The translations under genes were made by a program, and so were the position numbers. Source: CAYUET01 sp964443875 (GTDB lineage Bacteria; Auribacterota; JAFGBW01). From it: a stretch of 64,000 nucleotides of DNA. Below, one piece after another: positions 9,362 to 17,191 of this stretch (position 1 is its first letter; every line of letters starts with the position of its first letter). Where the stretch lies: positions 31,666-95,665 of the forward strand of contig CAYUET010000011.1 in the NCBI GenBank assembly GCA_964443875.1. The letters are read 5' to 3'. The notes below the pieces were generated by a model. That model ran no database searches. It was not told where the DNA came from and worked only from the letters and a program-made list of their open reading frames with translations.

Positions 9362-9394
9362 AAAAAACCGACTGAAGTCAGCCGGTTTTTTTTT
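9362..9394 (-). terminator. Intrinsic terminator, probably bidirectional
   Basis: AACCGACTGA (9366-9375) pairs with TCAGCCGGTT (9378-9387) with one mismatch. A-rich and T-rich runs on either side give a U-tract in both directions. It lies downstream of the TonB receptor gene, which ends at 9421. Confidence 0.75.
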
Positions 9395-9420
9395 ATTTTT
9401 ATAGGTGAGATAATAAATAA

Positions 9421-11736
9421 TTAAAAACTAAAGGAAGTTTTAAGCCCAACCACAGTGGGTTCCTCAATAGCTGCGCCCCCTTCCATAATATACACATAAC
9501 GCCAATTATCAGTAAACTTAATGAGGTTCTGACCATAAAGCGTAATAATCCAGGGTTCGGTAATTTTGTATGAAACGGATAAATCAAACCGGAAATCCGT
9601 ATCAAATATACCTTTATCTTCCATTCTCTTGATATTGGCATTAACGGTTTCTTCATACTCGGTTCCGGCAGCGCCTTTCCGATACATCTCCATCCAGTTT
9701 TTATTCCCCTCATATTCCCAAGTTATTCTCATGCTGTTAAAAACGGTCAACTTTTCTGTGATTTTCATTATAGTATACAACTTAGTGACATTATTAGCCC
9801 AGTTCATTCTGTCATTGCCCGTGCTCAGCCGTCTGATCCCCTCATAATCCGTATCATTTGAATCAGAACGGCTGATATAACTTCCAGGCGTCTCATCCGA
9901 TAATTCAAAATCAAGCTGTTTGGCAAAGGCATGGCTGAAACCTAAGGCATATCTTTCATCTTCTGATTTGTATTCCAGAGTAAGATCCACCCCTCCAAGA
10001 GTTAAAAATCCTGTGCGTGCAGTGGTACGCACAGAACCGGCTTCTTCTCCACCTTGAGCATTCCATCCCAGAAGATCAGCATCACTATAAAAAATGGCCA
10101 GTTCACAGGAGGTTTGAGGTGTTAACTTTTTACTATAAACAAATTCCATTCCGTCAAATTCTTCCTGGTCAGGGGATTCATTTCCGTAATAATCGGCGGA
10201 AGCCAGCTGAATCAATGAATTTTCACGGATGGATCTCTGGATGTTAAACTTGAAAAGACCTGCACTTTCATGATTATAAATGAAAGAAAGACGCGGAGAA
10301 TAACTTATTTCTGAAAACTCATATTTATCCGCTCTTCCGGATAACATGACATCAAACGTGTCTGTTAAAGATATATTGATTTCACCCAGAAAGGCGTAAT
10401 TATACATGTCATAATTTGTCAGATAAATCTGTTGATCAGTTCCAATCCAATTTCTTGCAGCATAAGCAGGAGACCCCGGGTATGCCAAAAAGAGGACCCC
10501 GTCATCCATAATAAATTCATCATCACTATCGCCCCATCCCTTATCCAGTTTATCATAGGCATATTCAAAACCAAAGGCAGATTTAATTTTCTCTGAAAAA
10601 TCATATTTGAGGGTTGTTTTCAAAAGAAAATCATTTTCTGAATAATTTTCAACGTAGCCTCCTGTCTGAATAAGGTCTGTATCTACCCTCTCCTGATCTA
10701 TGGAGGAATAACTGATTGTCGATTTTAAACTCATAGAATCTGTAAAAACATGATTATTTTCAGCTGCCAGAACATACTGTCTGACTCCTGAACAAGGAGT
10801 ATTCTGCCAATCCCCATCATTATTTCTTCTCTGATAGAACCATCTGGAATCTGTGGTTTCATCTGTCCAGCATACAATTCTTGAACTACCCGAATTCACA
10901 TATCTTCCCCAGATTTTAAATTCCTTTAAAAAATTCAATTCCGTATAGAATTTCACCTGTTCCTGCTCATCATAATCCGCATAATATTCAGTCACAGGAG
11001 AAACATAACTATTTCCCTGAATCGCCATAGGTTCAACATATCTTGCTTCTCTGGAAGGAGGTGAAAAGGCAAAGATATCCGAATCCTCATACCCTTCTGT
11101 CTTAGTAATGCTTGCATAGGTATAAAGGCCCCAATTATCCTTAACAATTGAATTAGAAACATTCAGGCCTTTTGAATCATAGCCGCTGACATAATTAACT
11201 CCGATATTAGATCCTTCAGGAACAACTGAAGCATTTTTTGTTGTAAGGCTGATAACCCCGGCCACAGCGCCTGGCCCGTAAGTTACAGAGCCCGGACCGC
11301 GGATGACTTCCACTTTTTCAATATCATTCAAATCCCAGTTTTCCATTTCAGTCACCACTCCGGCGTGTGATTTCTGATTGACAAGCCTTCCATTAACCAG
11401 AAGAAGCCAGGTATAATCTCTGTCAACAATCAAACCTCTCAACCCCATATGAGGACAATCAAAACTCGTAGTATACTGAAAACCAGGAACAAACATCTCC
11501 AGGAGGTCATAGAGATTTCTTACAGGAGCAAGGGCGATCTTTTCCTTTTCAATCGTAGTGACGGAAACAGGCGTTTTATCGGCCTGAGACTGAGTAAGTG
11601 TTCCCATAACAATAGGAACCTCCATAAATAAAAGAGTCTCAAGACCTTCTAAATTCTGTTCGATCATCTGTGAATTTTGAGGATAAACCGCACAACAGAT
11701 TCCAAAGATAAAAAACTGAAATAACAACTTTTTCAT
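9421..11736 (-). CDS. TonB-dependent outer-membrane receptor
   Basis: 771 residues. A signal peptide (1-19) is followed by a plug domain at about 50-170 with the usual landmarks: DKTPVSVTTIEKEKI, LRGL, VNGRLV, VEVIRGPGSVTYGPGAVAGVISL. The remainder is a beta-barrel rich in aromatic, Asp and Asn strands, ending in FSF with the terminal Phe typical of outer-membrane barrels. Such receptors import scarce ligands (metal chelates, cobalamin, oligosaccharides) using TonB energy; nothing here fixes the ligand. No TonB, ExbB or ExbD gene is nearby. The AGGGGGA before the ATG is a good ribosome-binding site, and a terminator follows. The 190 bases upstream are AT-rich with an ATTATT-rich stretch but no riboswitch or convincing Fur site. 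Confidence 0.92.
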   Translation of the reverse strand: MKKLLFQFFIFGICCAVYPQNSQMIEQNLEGLETLLFMEVPIVMGTLTQSQADKTPVSVTTIEKEKIALAPVRNLYDLLEMFVPGFQYTTSFDCPHMGLRGLIVDRDYTWLLLVNGRLVNQKSHAGVVTEMENWDLNDIEKVEVIRGPGSVTYGPGAVAGVISLTTKNASVVPEGSNIGVNYVSGYDSKGLNVSNSIVKDNWGLYTYASITKTEGYEDSDIFAFSPPSREARYVEPMAIQGNSYVSPVTEYYADYDEQEQVKFYTELNFLKEFKIWGRYVNSGSSRIVCWTDETTDSRWFYQRRNNDGDWQNTPCSGVRQYVLAAENNHVFTDSMSLKSTISYSSIDQERVDTDLIQTGGYVENYSENDFLLKTTLKYDFSEKIKSAFGFEYAYDKLDKGWGDSDDEFIMDDGVLFLAYPGSPAYAARNWIGTDQQIYLTNYDMYNYAFLGEINISLTDTFDVMLSGRADKYEFSEISYSPRLSFIYNHESAGLFKFNIQRSIRENSLIQLASADYYGNESPDQEEFDGMEFVYSKKLTPQTSCELAIFYSDADLLGWNAQGGEEAGSVRTTARTGFLTLGGVDLTLEYKSEDERYALGFSHAFAKQLDFELSDETPGSYISRSDSNDTDYEGIRRLSTGNDRMNWANNVTKLYTIMKITEKLTVFNSMRITWEYEGNKNWMEMYRKGAAGTEYEETVNANIKRMEDKGIFDTDFRFDLSVSYKITEPWIITLYGQNLIKFTDNWRYVYIMEGGAAIEEPTVVGLKTSFSF

Positions 11737-11927
11737 GTTTCCCCCTTTTTATCATAAATAAAACAAAATTATTATTTGTTATTATTAATAAAAAACAAAA
11801 GTGAAGTCAAAATTTAATTTATTTTCAACACTTATCATTATAAAAAATCAGTTTTACAATGCTTGTACTTGATATTTTATATTTTTATGCTTATTATTTA
11901 ATAAATTCTTTAAATAAGGAATAAATC

Positions 11928-12425
11928 ATGGCCACCATTGAAATTGAAAATGACCGAAGAAAAATATTTTATGACACAAAAACAAAAATGTTGTTCACTA
12001 TTTTCATTTTTTTCACCATTTTAATGGCCATTTTCATGACTGGCACCCTTCTTGGTAATCTCGGATTTCAATTCTTCACCCCTGGAAAAACAGGGGAGGC
12101 CTTTACCTTCAGCAATGAAACGATTATCGTATTCATTGTTCTCTGGTCTCTTTACGGCTACCTCATTGCCTATACCTATGCCTATTCCAAAATTCAGGGT
12201 ATCATTTTCCGTATGGGCAGGATCTTTGAAAAAATTTCAGAAAAGCAGGGAATCAAGCTTACCTTCCGGCGCAAAGATCCTTTTCATGCTGTTTCCGACA
12301 GCTTTCATAAAATGCTTGATCATGTGAGGCAGAGACCTGATCTGAAAAAAGAACTTCAGATCATCATCCGCGAGGCCAAAAGCCCAATCAAAGAGAAACT
12401 TGAAGATCTTCTGAAAAAATTCTGA
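11928..12425 (+). CDS. Small two-pass membrane protein, HAMP-like cytoplasmic part
   Basis: 165 residues. Two hydrophobic segments (about 22-44 and 66-87) flank a short outside loop. A basic, helical cytoplasmic tail follows (IFRMGRIFEKISEKQGIKLTF, then SFHKMLDHVRQRP). The layout resembles the membrane and HAMP part of a chemoreceptor or kinase without an output domain. I cannot name a family. The ribosome-binding site is AAGGA about 10 bases before the ATG. It is divergent from the TonB receptor and convergent with manC. Confidence 0.65.
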   Translation: MATIEIENDRRKIFYDTKTKMLFTIFIFFTILMAIFMTGTLLGNLGFQFFTPGKTGEAFTFSNETIIVFIVLWSLYGYLIAYTYAYSKIQGIIFRMGRIFEKISEKQGIKLTFRRKDPFHAVSDSFHKMLDHVRQRPDLKKELQIIIREAKSPIKEKLEDLLKKF

Positions 12426-12458
12426 ATACCTTTTTATTAAATGATCCTAAGATAAAAG

Positions 12459-13547
12459 TCAAAGATAGCGTGTCAATTTTTCAGCCTTGATCTGTTCGAC
12501 AATTTTTTTCACCTGCTGACAGGAATCCTTGGGGCAAACCATAACAGCATCTTCAGTCTGCACCAGGACCATACCGTTCAAATCAATAGCAGAGGCGATA
12601 AGGGAATTCTTCTCAGTTAAATTATAGATAAGACTGTCCCTGCAGTTAATCAGTTTTGCCTGTCCGATGACCACATTTCCGTTTTCATCAGCTTTAAAAT
12701 GTTTTCCTATGGCTTCCCAGGAACCGATGTCATCCCAGTCAAAGGTCGCGGTTGCCGCAACAATGTTTCCGGCATTTTCCATGATGCCGTAGTCAATGGA
12801 CTTTTTTTCAAGCGCCGGATAAATCACTTCCAGAAGCTTATCCAGAGTCTTGCCCTGGGTAAGTCCTTCCAGAATGGAAAGGAGGCCCGAATATAAAGAA
12901 GGCATCTGCCTTTCAATTTCTGAAAGGATCTTTTGTGTCTTCCATAAAAACATTCCGCTGTTCCAGAAATACTTCCCGCTTTTCAGATATTTTTTCGCCT
13001 CTTCCAGCTCAGGCTTTTCCACAAATTTTTCCACAAGTCTGAACCCTGTCTGAAAAGCGGAATCCTGCACTTTTCCGGAATGCAGGTATCCGTAACCGGT
13101 TGCAGGAAAGGAAGGGGTTATCCCGATGGTCATCAGGCAATCCGTCTTTTCCACAAAACTGAAGCAGTCCTCAATCGTCTGCTCGAATGCCGATTTATCG
13201 CGGATATAATGATCTGCAGGCAAAACCACCATGGAAGAATCCCGATCCTCCCTCTGTATCAAAAGGGCCGCAAGCCCTATGCAGGCAGCGGTATCCCGTC
13301 CGACGGGTTCAGCCAGAATATGGGAAGCGGATAATTCCGGAAGCTGACGGAGCATTTCCCTGTGCTGGGCCTGATTGGTAATGATCAGAATACGGGAAGG
13401 ATCCACAAATCCTTTCAGCCGTTCCACAGTCTGCTGGATCATTGTCTTTTCCCCGGTAATAGGTATAAGCTGTTTGGGTTTCGCGGCTCTGGATTTAGGC
13501 CAGAATCTTTCCCCGGAGCCACCTGCCATGATCAAAGCCCAGCGCAT
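12459..13547 (-). CDS. manC: Mannose-1-phosphate guanylyltransferase
   Basis: Makes GDP-mannose from mannose-1-phosphate and GTP, feeding cell-surface polysaccharide synthesis. The N-terminus has the nucleotidyltransferase signature ALIMAGGSGERFWPKSR followed by PKQL; LPADHYI and the sugar-binding FVEKPE motif follow, then NSGMFLW and FDWDDIGSW. At 362 residues it is the short form, with only the catalytic and left-handed helix parts and no phosphomannose isomerase cupin domain. The ATG at 13547 has AAAGGA 7 bases upstream and is preferred to a TTG two codons earlier. It has its own upstream region after the fusA terminator. Confidence 0.93.
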   Translation of the reverse strand: MRWALIMAGGSGERFWPKSRAAKPKQLIPITGEKTMIQQTVERLKGFVDPSRILIITNQAQHREMLRQLPELSASHILAEPVGRDTAACIGLAALLIQREDRDSSMVVLPADHYIRDKSAFEQTIEDCFSFVEKTDCLMTIGITPSFPATGYGYLHSGKVQDSAFQTGFRLVEKFVEKPELEEAKKYLKSGKYFWNSGMFLWKTQKILSEIERQMPSLYSGLLSILEGLTQGKTLDKLLEVIYPALEKKSIDYGIMENAGNIVAATATFDWDDIGSWEAIGKHFKADENGNVVIGQAKLINCRDSLIYNLTEKNSLIASAIDLNGMVLVQTEDAVMVCPKDSCQQVKKIVEQIKAEKLTRYL

Positions 13548-13601
13548 AATCAAATCCTTTCAGAAAAAATTTTAAAAATTCAAAAAAAGTGGAAACAAAA
13601 A

Positions 13602-13630
13602 ACCCCGCAAAGAACAGGTCTCTGCGGGGT
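13602..13630 (-). terminator. Intrinsic terminator downstream of fusA
   Basis: ACCCCGCA (13602-13609) pairs perfectly with TGCGGGGT (13623-13630); a few inner bases extend the stem. On the minus strand it is followed by a T-rich stretch. Confidence 0.8.
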
Positions 13631-13657
13631 ATTTTACTGCATCATCAAAACAAAAAA

Positions 13658-15763
13658 TTACTTATTTTTTGCTCTTTCAGCATCTCTTGCCTGCTTTTCC
13701 TCGATCACCTTTTCCTGGACGTTTCTGGGTGTGGGAACAAACTTTTCAAATTCCATTGTAAAGTTTGCTTTACCGGCTGTCGCAGAACGCAGAGCGGTTG
13801 AATAACCGAACATTTCCGCCAAAGGAACCTGAGCCGTAATCACAGTTTCATCGCCCTTGGTTGAAGTCCCCAGAATAACACCTCTTCTGGAATAAAGTTC
13901 ACCAACCACAGGTCCCTGATATTCACTGGGAGTTTCCGCTTCAACCTTCATAAGAGGTTCAAGAATAACAGGGCTGGAACGGCGCACTGCATCTTTCAGC
14001 GCATCTCTGGCGCATATTTTAAACGCCATATCCGAAGAGTCCACGGGGTGGAACTTCCCGTCCGTAAGATTAATTCCGACTTTCATCAGAGGAAATCCGG
14101 CCAGAGGGCCGTTATTCATGGCATCAATAAATCCCTTTTCGCAGGAAGGAATAAATTCCGCAGGAATATTTCCTCCTTTGACCTGGTTGGTAAAAACATA
14201 ATTCTGCTCTTCTTTTTCCTCCAGCGGATAAATATTTCCGATCACACAGGCATACTGTCCGGCTCCACCGGTCTGCTTCTTGTGGGTATGATCCATTGCG
14301 CCTTTGGTCTGAATCGTTTCGCGGTAATTGACCTGAGGGGCCCCGACGACCACTTCCGCCTTATACTCGCGCTTGATTCTTTCAATATAAATTTCAAGGT
14401 GCAATTCACCCATTCCGCTGATAATTGTTTCTGCGGTTTCTTCATCCGTATGAACACGGAAGGTCGGGTCTTCACGCATAAAGCGGGAAAGGGCCTTGCC
14501 GATCTTCATGTTGGATTCATTGTCTTTTCCCTTAATAGCCATGGAAATCACGGAATCGGCCACATGCATGCTTTCGCAGAGAACAAGATTATTGGAATCG
14601 CTGCAGAAAGTATCACCGGAAGCACATTCCACACCGATCATGGCAATAATATCCCCTGCGCCTGCAGATTCGATATTATCACGGTCATTGGCATGCATGC
14701 GTACAATACGGCCCACACGGATCTGTTTTCCGGTTCTGGAATTGAAAATGGATTCCCCTTTGGTCAGGGTTCCCTGATAAATACGGGTATAAGTCAATTG
14801 TCCGAAAGCTTCTTCAATCAGTTTGAATGCCATGCACACTAAAGGTTTTTTGGGATCCGGATCAAGTTCGATCGCTTCGCCGTTCTTTACGACGGTTGCC
14901 TTCATCTTATGGCAATCCAGAGGAGAAGGAAGGTAATTGATAACCGCATCCATCAGTTTCTGAACCCCTCTGTTTTTAAAGGCAGAACCCAGATAAACAG
15001 GGACAAACTGAAGGGAACGTGTTCCGTTGCGGACAGCTCTGTGAATGGCTTCCTCAGGAACGGGTTTTTCTTCAAGCATAAGTTCCATGACCTGGTCATC
15101 ATACTGAGAAACCACGTCGAGCATCGCAGCTCTGGCTTCTTTGCACTGCTCTTCAAATTCAGCAGGGATAGAAGTTTCACGAATGATTTCTCCGTTGTCG
15201 CCTTCATTATAGTAAGCCTTCATGGTGATGAGGTCGATCACCCCCTGAAGCTGATCTTCAAGACCAATGGCCACCTGCATGGCCACAGCATTGAGCTTCA
15301 GTTTTTCGCGGATTTCACGAACCACACGGATGGGATCTGCTCCAATACGGTCAAGTTTATTAATAAAAGCAAGACGGGGGACATGATAACGCTTCATCTG
15401 TCTGTCCACGGTAATGGACTGGGACTGAACGCCGCCCACACCGCAAAGGACAAGAACAGCACCGTCTAAAACACGAAGCGAGCGCTCCACTTCAACTGTA
15501 AAATCCACGTGGCCCGGAGTATCAATCAGGTTCAGCTTATGGTCTTTCCAGTAAATAGTTGTGGAAGCGGAAGCAATGGTAATTCCCTTTTCCCTTTCCA
15601 GGTCCATGTAATCCATGGTGGCCCCGTCGCCTCCGCCTTTCACCTCTTCAATTTTATGAATCTTTTTGGCATAAAAAAGAAGGCGTTCAGACAAAGTCGT
15701 TTTTCCGCTGTCAATATGGGCTGATATCCCGAAGTTTCTGGTAGATTTTAAGTCGTCAGTCAT
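13658..15763 (-). CDS. fusA: Elongation factor G, mitochondrial EF-G1 / spdEFG1 type
   Basis: 701 residues with all EF-G parts: P-loop AHIDSGKTT (15-23), G2 region REKGITIASA, DTPGHVDFTVEVERSLRVLDGAV, NKLD, domain II, then domains III-V ending in FGYSTALRSATAGKANFTMEFEKF. It promotes tRNA-mRNA translocation on the ribosome. The P-loop has Ser (HIDSGKTTLSERLLFY) where ordinary bacterial EF-G has HIDAGKTTTTER, and the segment with VQSQSITVDRQMKRYHVPRL matches mitochondrial EF-G1. This is the spdEFG1 type known from spirochaetes and planctomycetes, where a second EF-G handles ribosome recycling. It is not in a str operon: no rpsL, rpsG or tuf is nearby. Confidence 0.95.
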   Translation of the reverse strand: MTDDLKSTRNFGISAHIDSGKTTLSERLLFYAKKIHKIEEVKGGGDGATMDYMDLEREKGITIASASTTIYWKDHKLNLIDTPGHVDFTVEVERSLRVLDGAVLVLCGVGGVQSQSITVDRQMKRYHVPRLAFINKLDRIGADPIRVVREIREKLKLNAVAMQVAIGLEDQLQGVIDLITMKAYYNEGDNGEIIRETSIPAEFEEQCKEARAAMLDVVSQYDDQVMELMLEEKPVPEEAIHRAVRNGTRSLQFVPVYLGSAFKNRGVQKLMDAVINYLPSPLDCHKMKATVVKNGEAIELDPDPKKPLVCMAFKLIEEAFGQLTYTRIYQGTLTKGESIFNSRTGKQIRVGRIVRMHANDRDNIESAGAGDIIAMIGVECASGDTFCSDSNNLVLCESMHVADSVISMAIKGKDNESNMKIGKALSRFMREDPTFRVHTDEETAETIISGMGELHLEIYIERIKREYKAEVVVGAPQVNYRETIQTKGAMDHTHKKQTGGAGQYACVIGNIYPLEEKEEQNYVFTNQVKGGNIPAEFIPSCEKGFIDAMNNGPLAGFPLMKVGINLTDGKFHPVDSSDMAFKICARDALKDAVRRSSPVILEPLMKVEAETPSEYQGPVVGELYSRRGVILGTSTKGDETVITAQVPLAEMFGYSTALRSATAGKANFTMEFEKFVPTPRNVQEKVIEEKQARDAERAKNK

Positions 15764-16044
15764 ATACGTATTCCATCTTTATAAGTTAACGATTTTTTCA
15801 GTAAAGTGGTGTTTAATATAATGCTTTCCAATTTATTTCAAGTTAATTTTTTCCTATAATTTCTCCCCGTTCTCATCCTTCTTCCGCCCCCGGCATGCAC
15901 AGGGCTATTTCACCGATTTCCGTAAGGTTGCAGCTCCTCCACCCCATCCTTGCTTATTAAGTGCTGAAGATTGATAAGAATTCTTCCAAATCCGGATAAA
16001 TCAGTTGCAAAGCCCCGAAAACTCAGGTTAAATAGATTTCGATC

Positions 16045-17127
16045 ATGAACGTTTCAAATAAAAATGAAATAAAAAAAATTCTCTGGATTTTTTACTGCTA
16101 TCTCAAACATGGATGGCTTCTCCTGTTAAACATCATGATTTTTATTCCGATGAGTGCGGCCATTGGAGTCAGTTTCTGGCAGCTCCATTTTCAAAAGCCT
16201 TATTTCATAAATAAATCAGGGACTCAGATTTTTACCATTAAAAAAAATGAACCCCTTAAAATCATTTCCTCCAATCTTTTCAAAAGCAGAATCATCAATA
16301 ATGAACGTTTTTTTACCCGCTGGCTCATCCGTTTTGGAATGGACAGGAGAGTTCAGCCCGGCTCCTTTTTAATCGAAAAAGACTACACCCTGTGGCAGAT
16401 CATAAAAAAAATCAGCAATACCTCGGATTTCAACGACAGGGTCACTGTCCATGAAGGATTAAGCCTCCGGGAGACTGCCAAACTATTTGCCAGGGCGGGC
16501 ACGGATGAAAATGATTTTTTAAGCCTCTGCCAGGACAAGGACTTTATTGAATCCCTGCACATCGAAGCCGACACCCTGGAAGGGTATCTGTTTCCCGATA
16601 CCTATAATGTCTTTTACGCCGAAGAGCCTGAAAAAATCATCCGCCGGATGGTAAAGCGCTTTGACGAAATCATAACCTCCCTGAATCTGAAAAAATCGGA
16701 ACTCTACAACAAAAAAGGCCTTAAGGCCGGTCTGATTGTTGCCTCTATAGTTGAGAAAGAAAGCTCACATCTGAAAGACCGGCCTAAAGTCGCCTCGGTT
16801 TTCTGGAACAGGATCAAAAAAGACTGGAGACTGGATTCAGACTGCACGGTCAGGTACGCCCTCAATAAATGGAGCGGGATATTGACCAAAAAGGATCTGG
16901 CTTTTGACTCCCCCTATAATACCCGCAAATATAAAGGACTGCCTCCGGGCCCCATCTGCAGTCCCGGGAAAAATGCACTCAAAGCCGCTTTTTTTCCTGA
17001 AGAAACAGATCTCATGTTCTTCATCTATTCGGGAGAAGATGATGGAAGCTCTTTTTTTCAAAAACGCATCAAAGATCACAACAAAGTTAAAAATAAACTA
17101 AAAAACGAAGGCAAACTCAAACCGTGA
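16045..17127 (+). CDS. mltG: Endolytic murein transglycosylase MltG
   Basis: 360 residues. One membrane segment (about 22-45) is followed by a LysM-like part and the YceG/MltG catalytic domain. Landmarks: HEGLSLRETAKLFA, LEGYLFPDTYNV, ASIVEKES with the likely catalytic Glu at residue 237, VFWNRI, LDSDCTVRYAL, SPYNTRKYKGLPPGPICSPG. MltG cleaves nascent glycan strands in the periplasm and so sets where they end. The distal holliday-junction or thymidylate-kinase neighbours common elsewhere are absent; the next gene 64 bases downstream is a large membrane protein. Confidence 0.95.
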   Translation: MNVSNKNEIKKILWIFYCYLKHGWLLLLNIMIFIPMSAAIGVSFWQLHFQKPYFINKSGTQIFTIKKNEPLKIISSNLFKSRIINNERFFTRWLIRFGMDRRVQPGSFLIEKDYTLWQIIKKISNTSDFNDRVTVHEGLSLRETAKLFARAGTDENDFLSLCQDKDFIESLHIEADTLEGYLFPDTYNVFYAEEPEKIIRRMVKRFDEIITSLNLKKSELYNKKGLKAGLIVASIVEKESSHLKDRPKVASVFWNRIKKDWRLDSDCTVRYALNKWSGILTKKDLAFDSPYNTRKYKGLPPGPICSPGKNALKAAFFPEETDLMFFIYSGEDDGSSFFQKRIKDHNKVKNKLKNEGKLKP

Positions 17128-17191
17128 GCCTTCTGTCGTTTATTTTAATATATTTGCATTTATACGCTTCATCCGATAAAAGAACAGGACA

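Noticed and set aside
11737..11927. Fur box or cobalamin riboswitch before the first TonB receptor
   Set aside because: ATTATT-rich sequence has no GATAATGATAATC-like match and no long structured leader.
13362..13805. 147-codon plus-strand frame across the manC/fusA junction
   Set aside because: It runs through the terminator and antisense of two clear genes and has no ribosome-binding site.
14048..14842. 264-codon plus-strand open frame opposite EF-G
   Set aside because: Antisense to strongly conserved EF-G domains; composition and lack of signals mark it as a shadow frame.
15985..16030. Fifth copy of the TAACCYGAATTTT repeat
   Set aside because: Shares TTTGCAACT and TATCCGGAT with copy A on the minus strand, but the outer stem does not pair, so it is too diverged to call.
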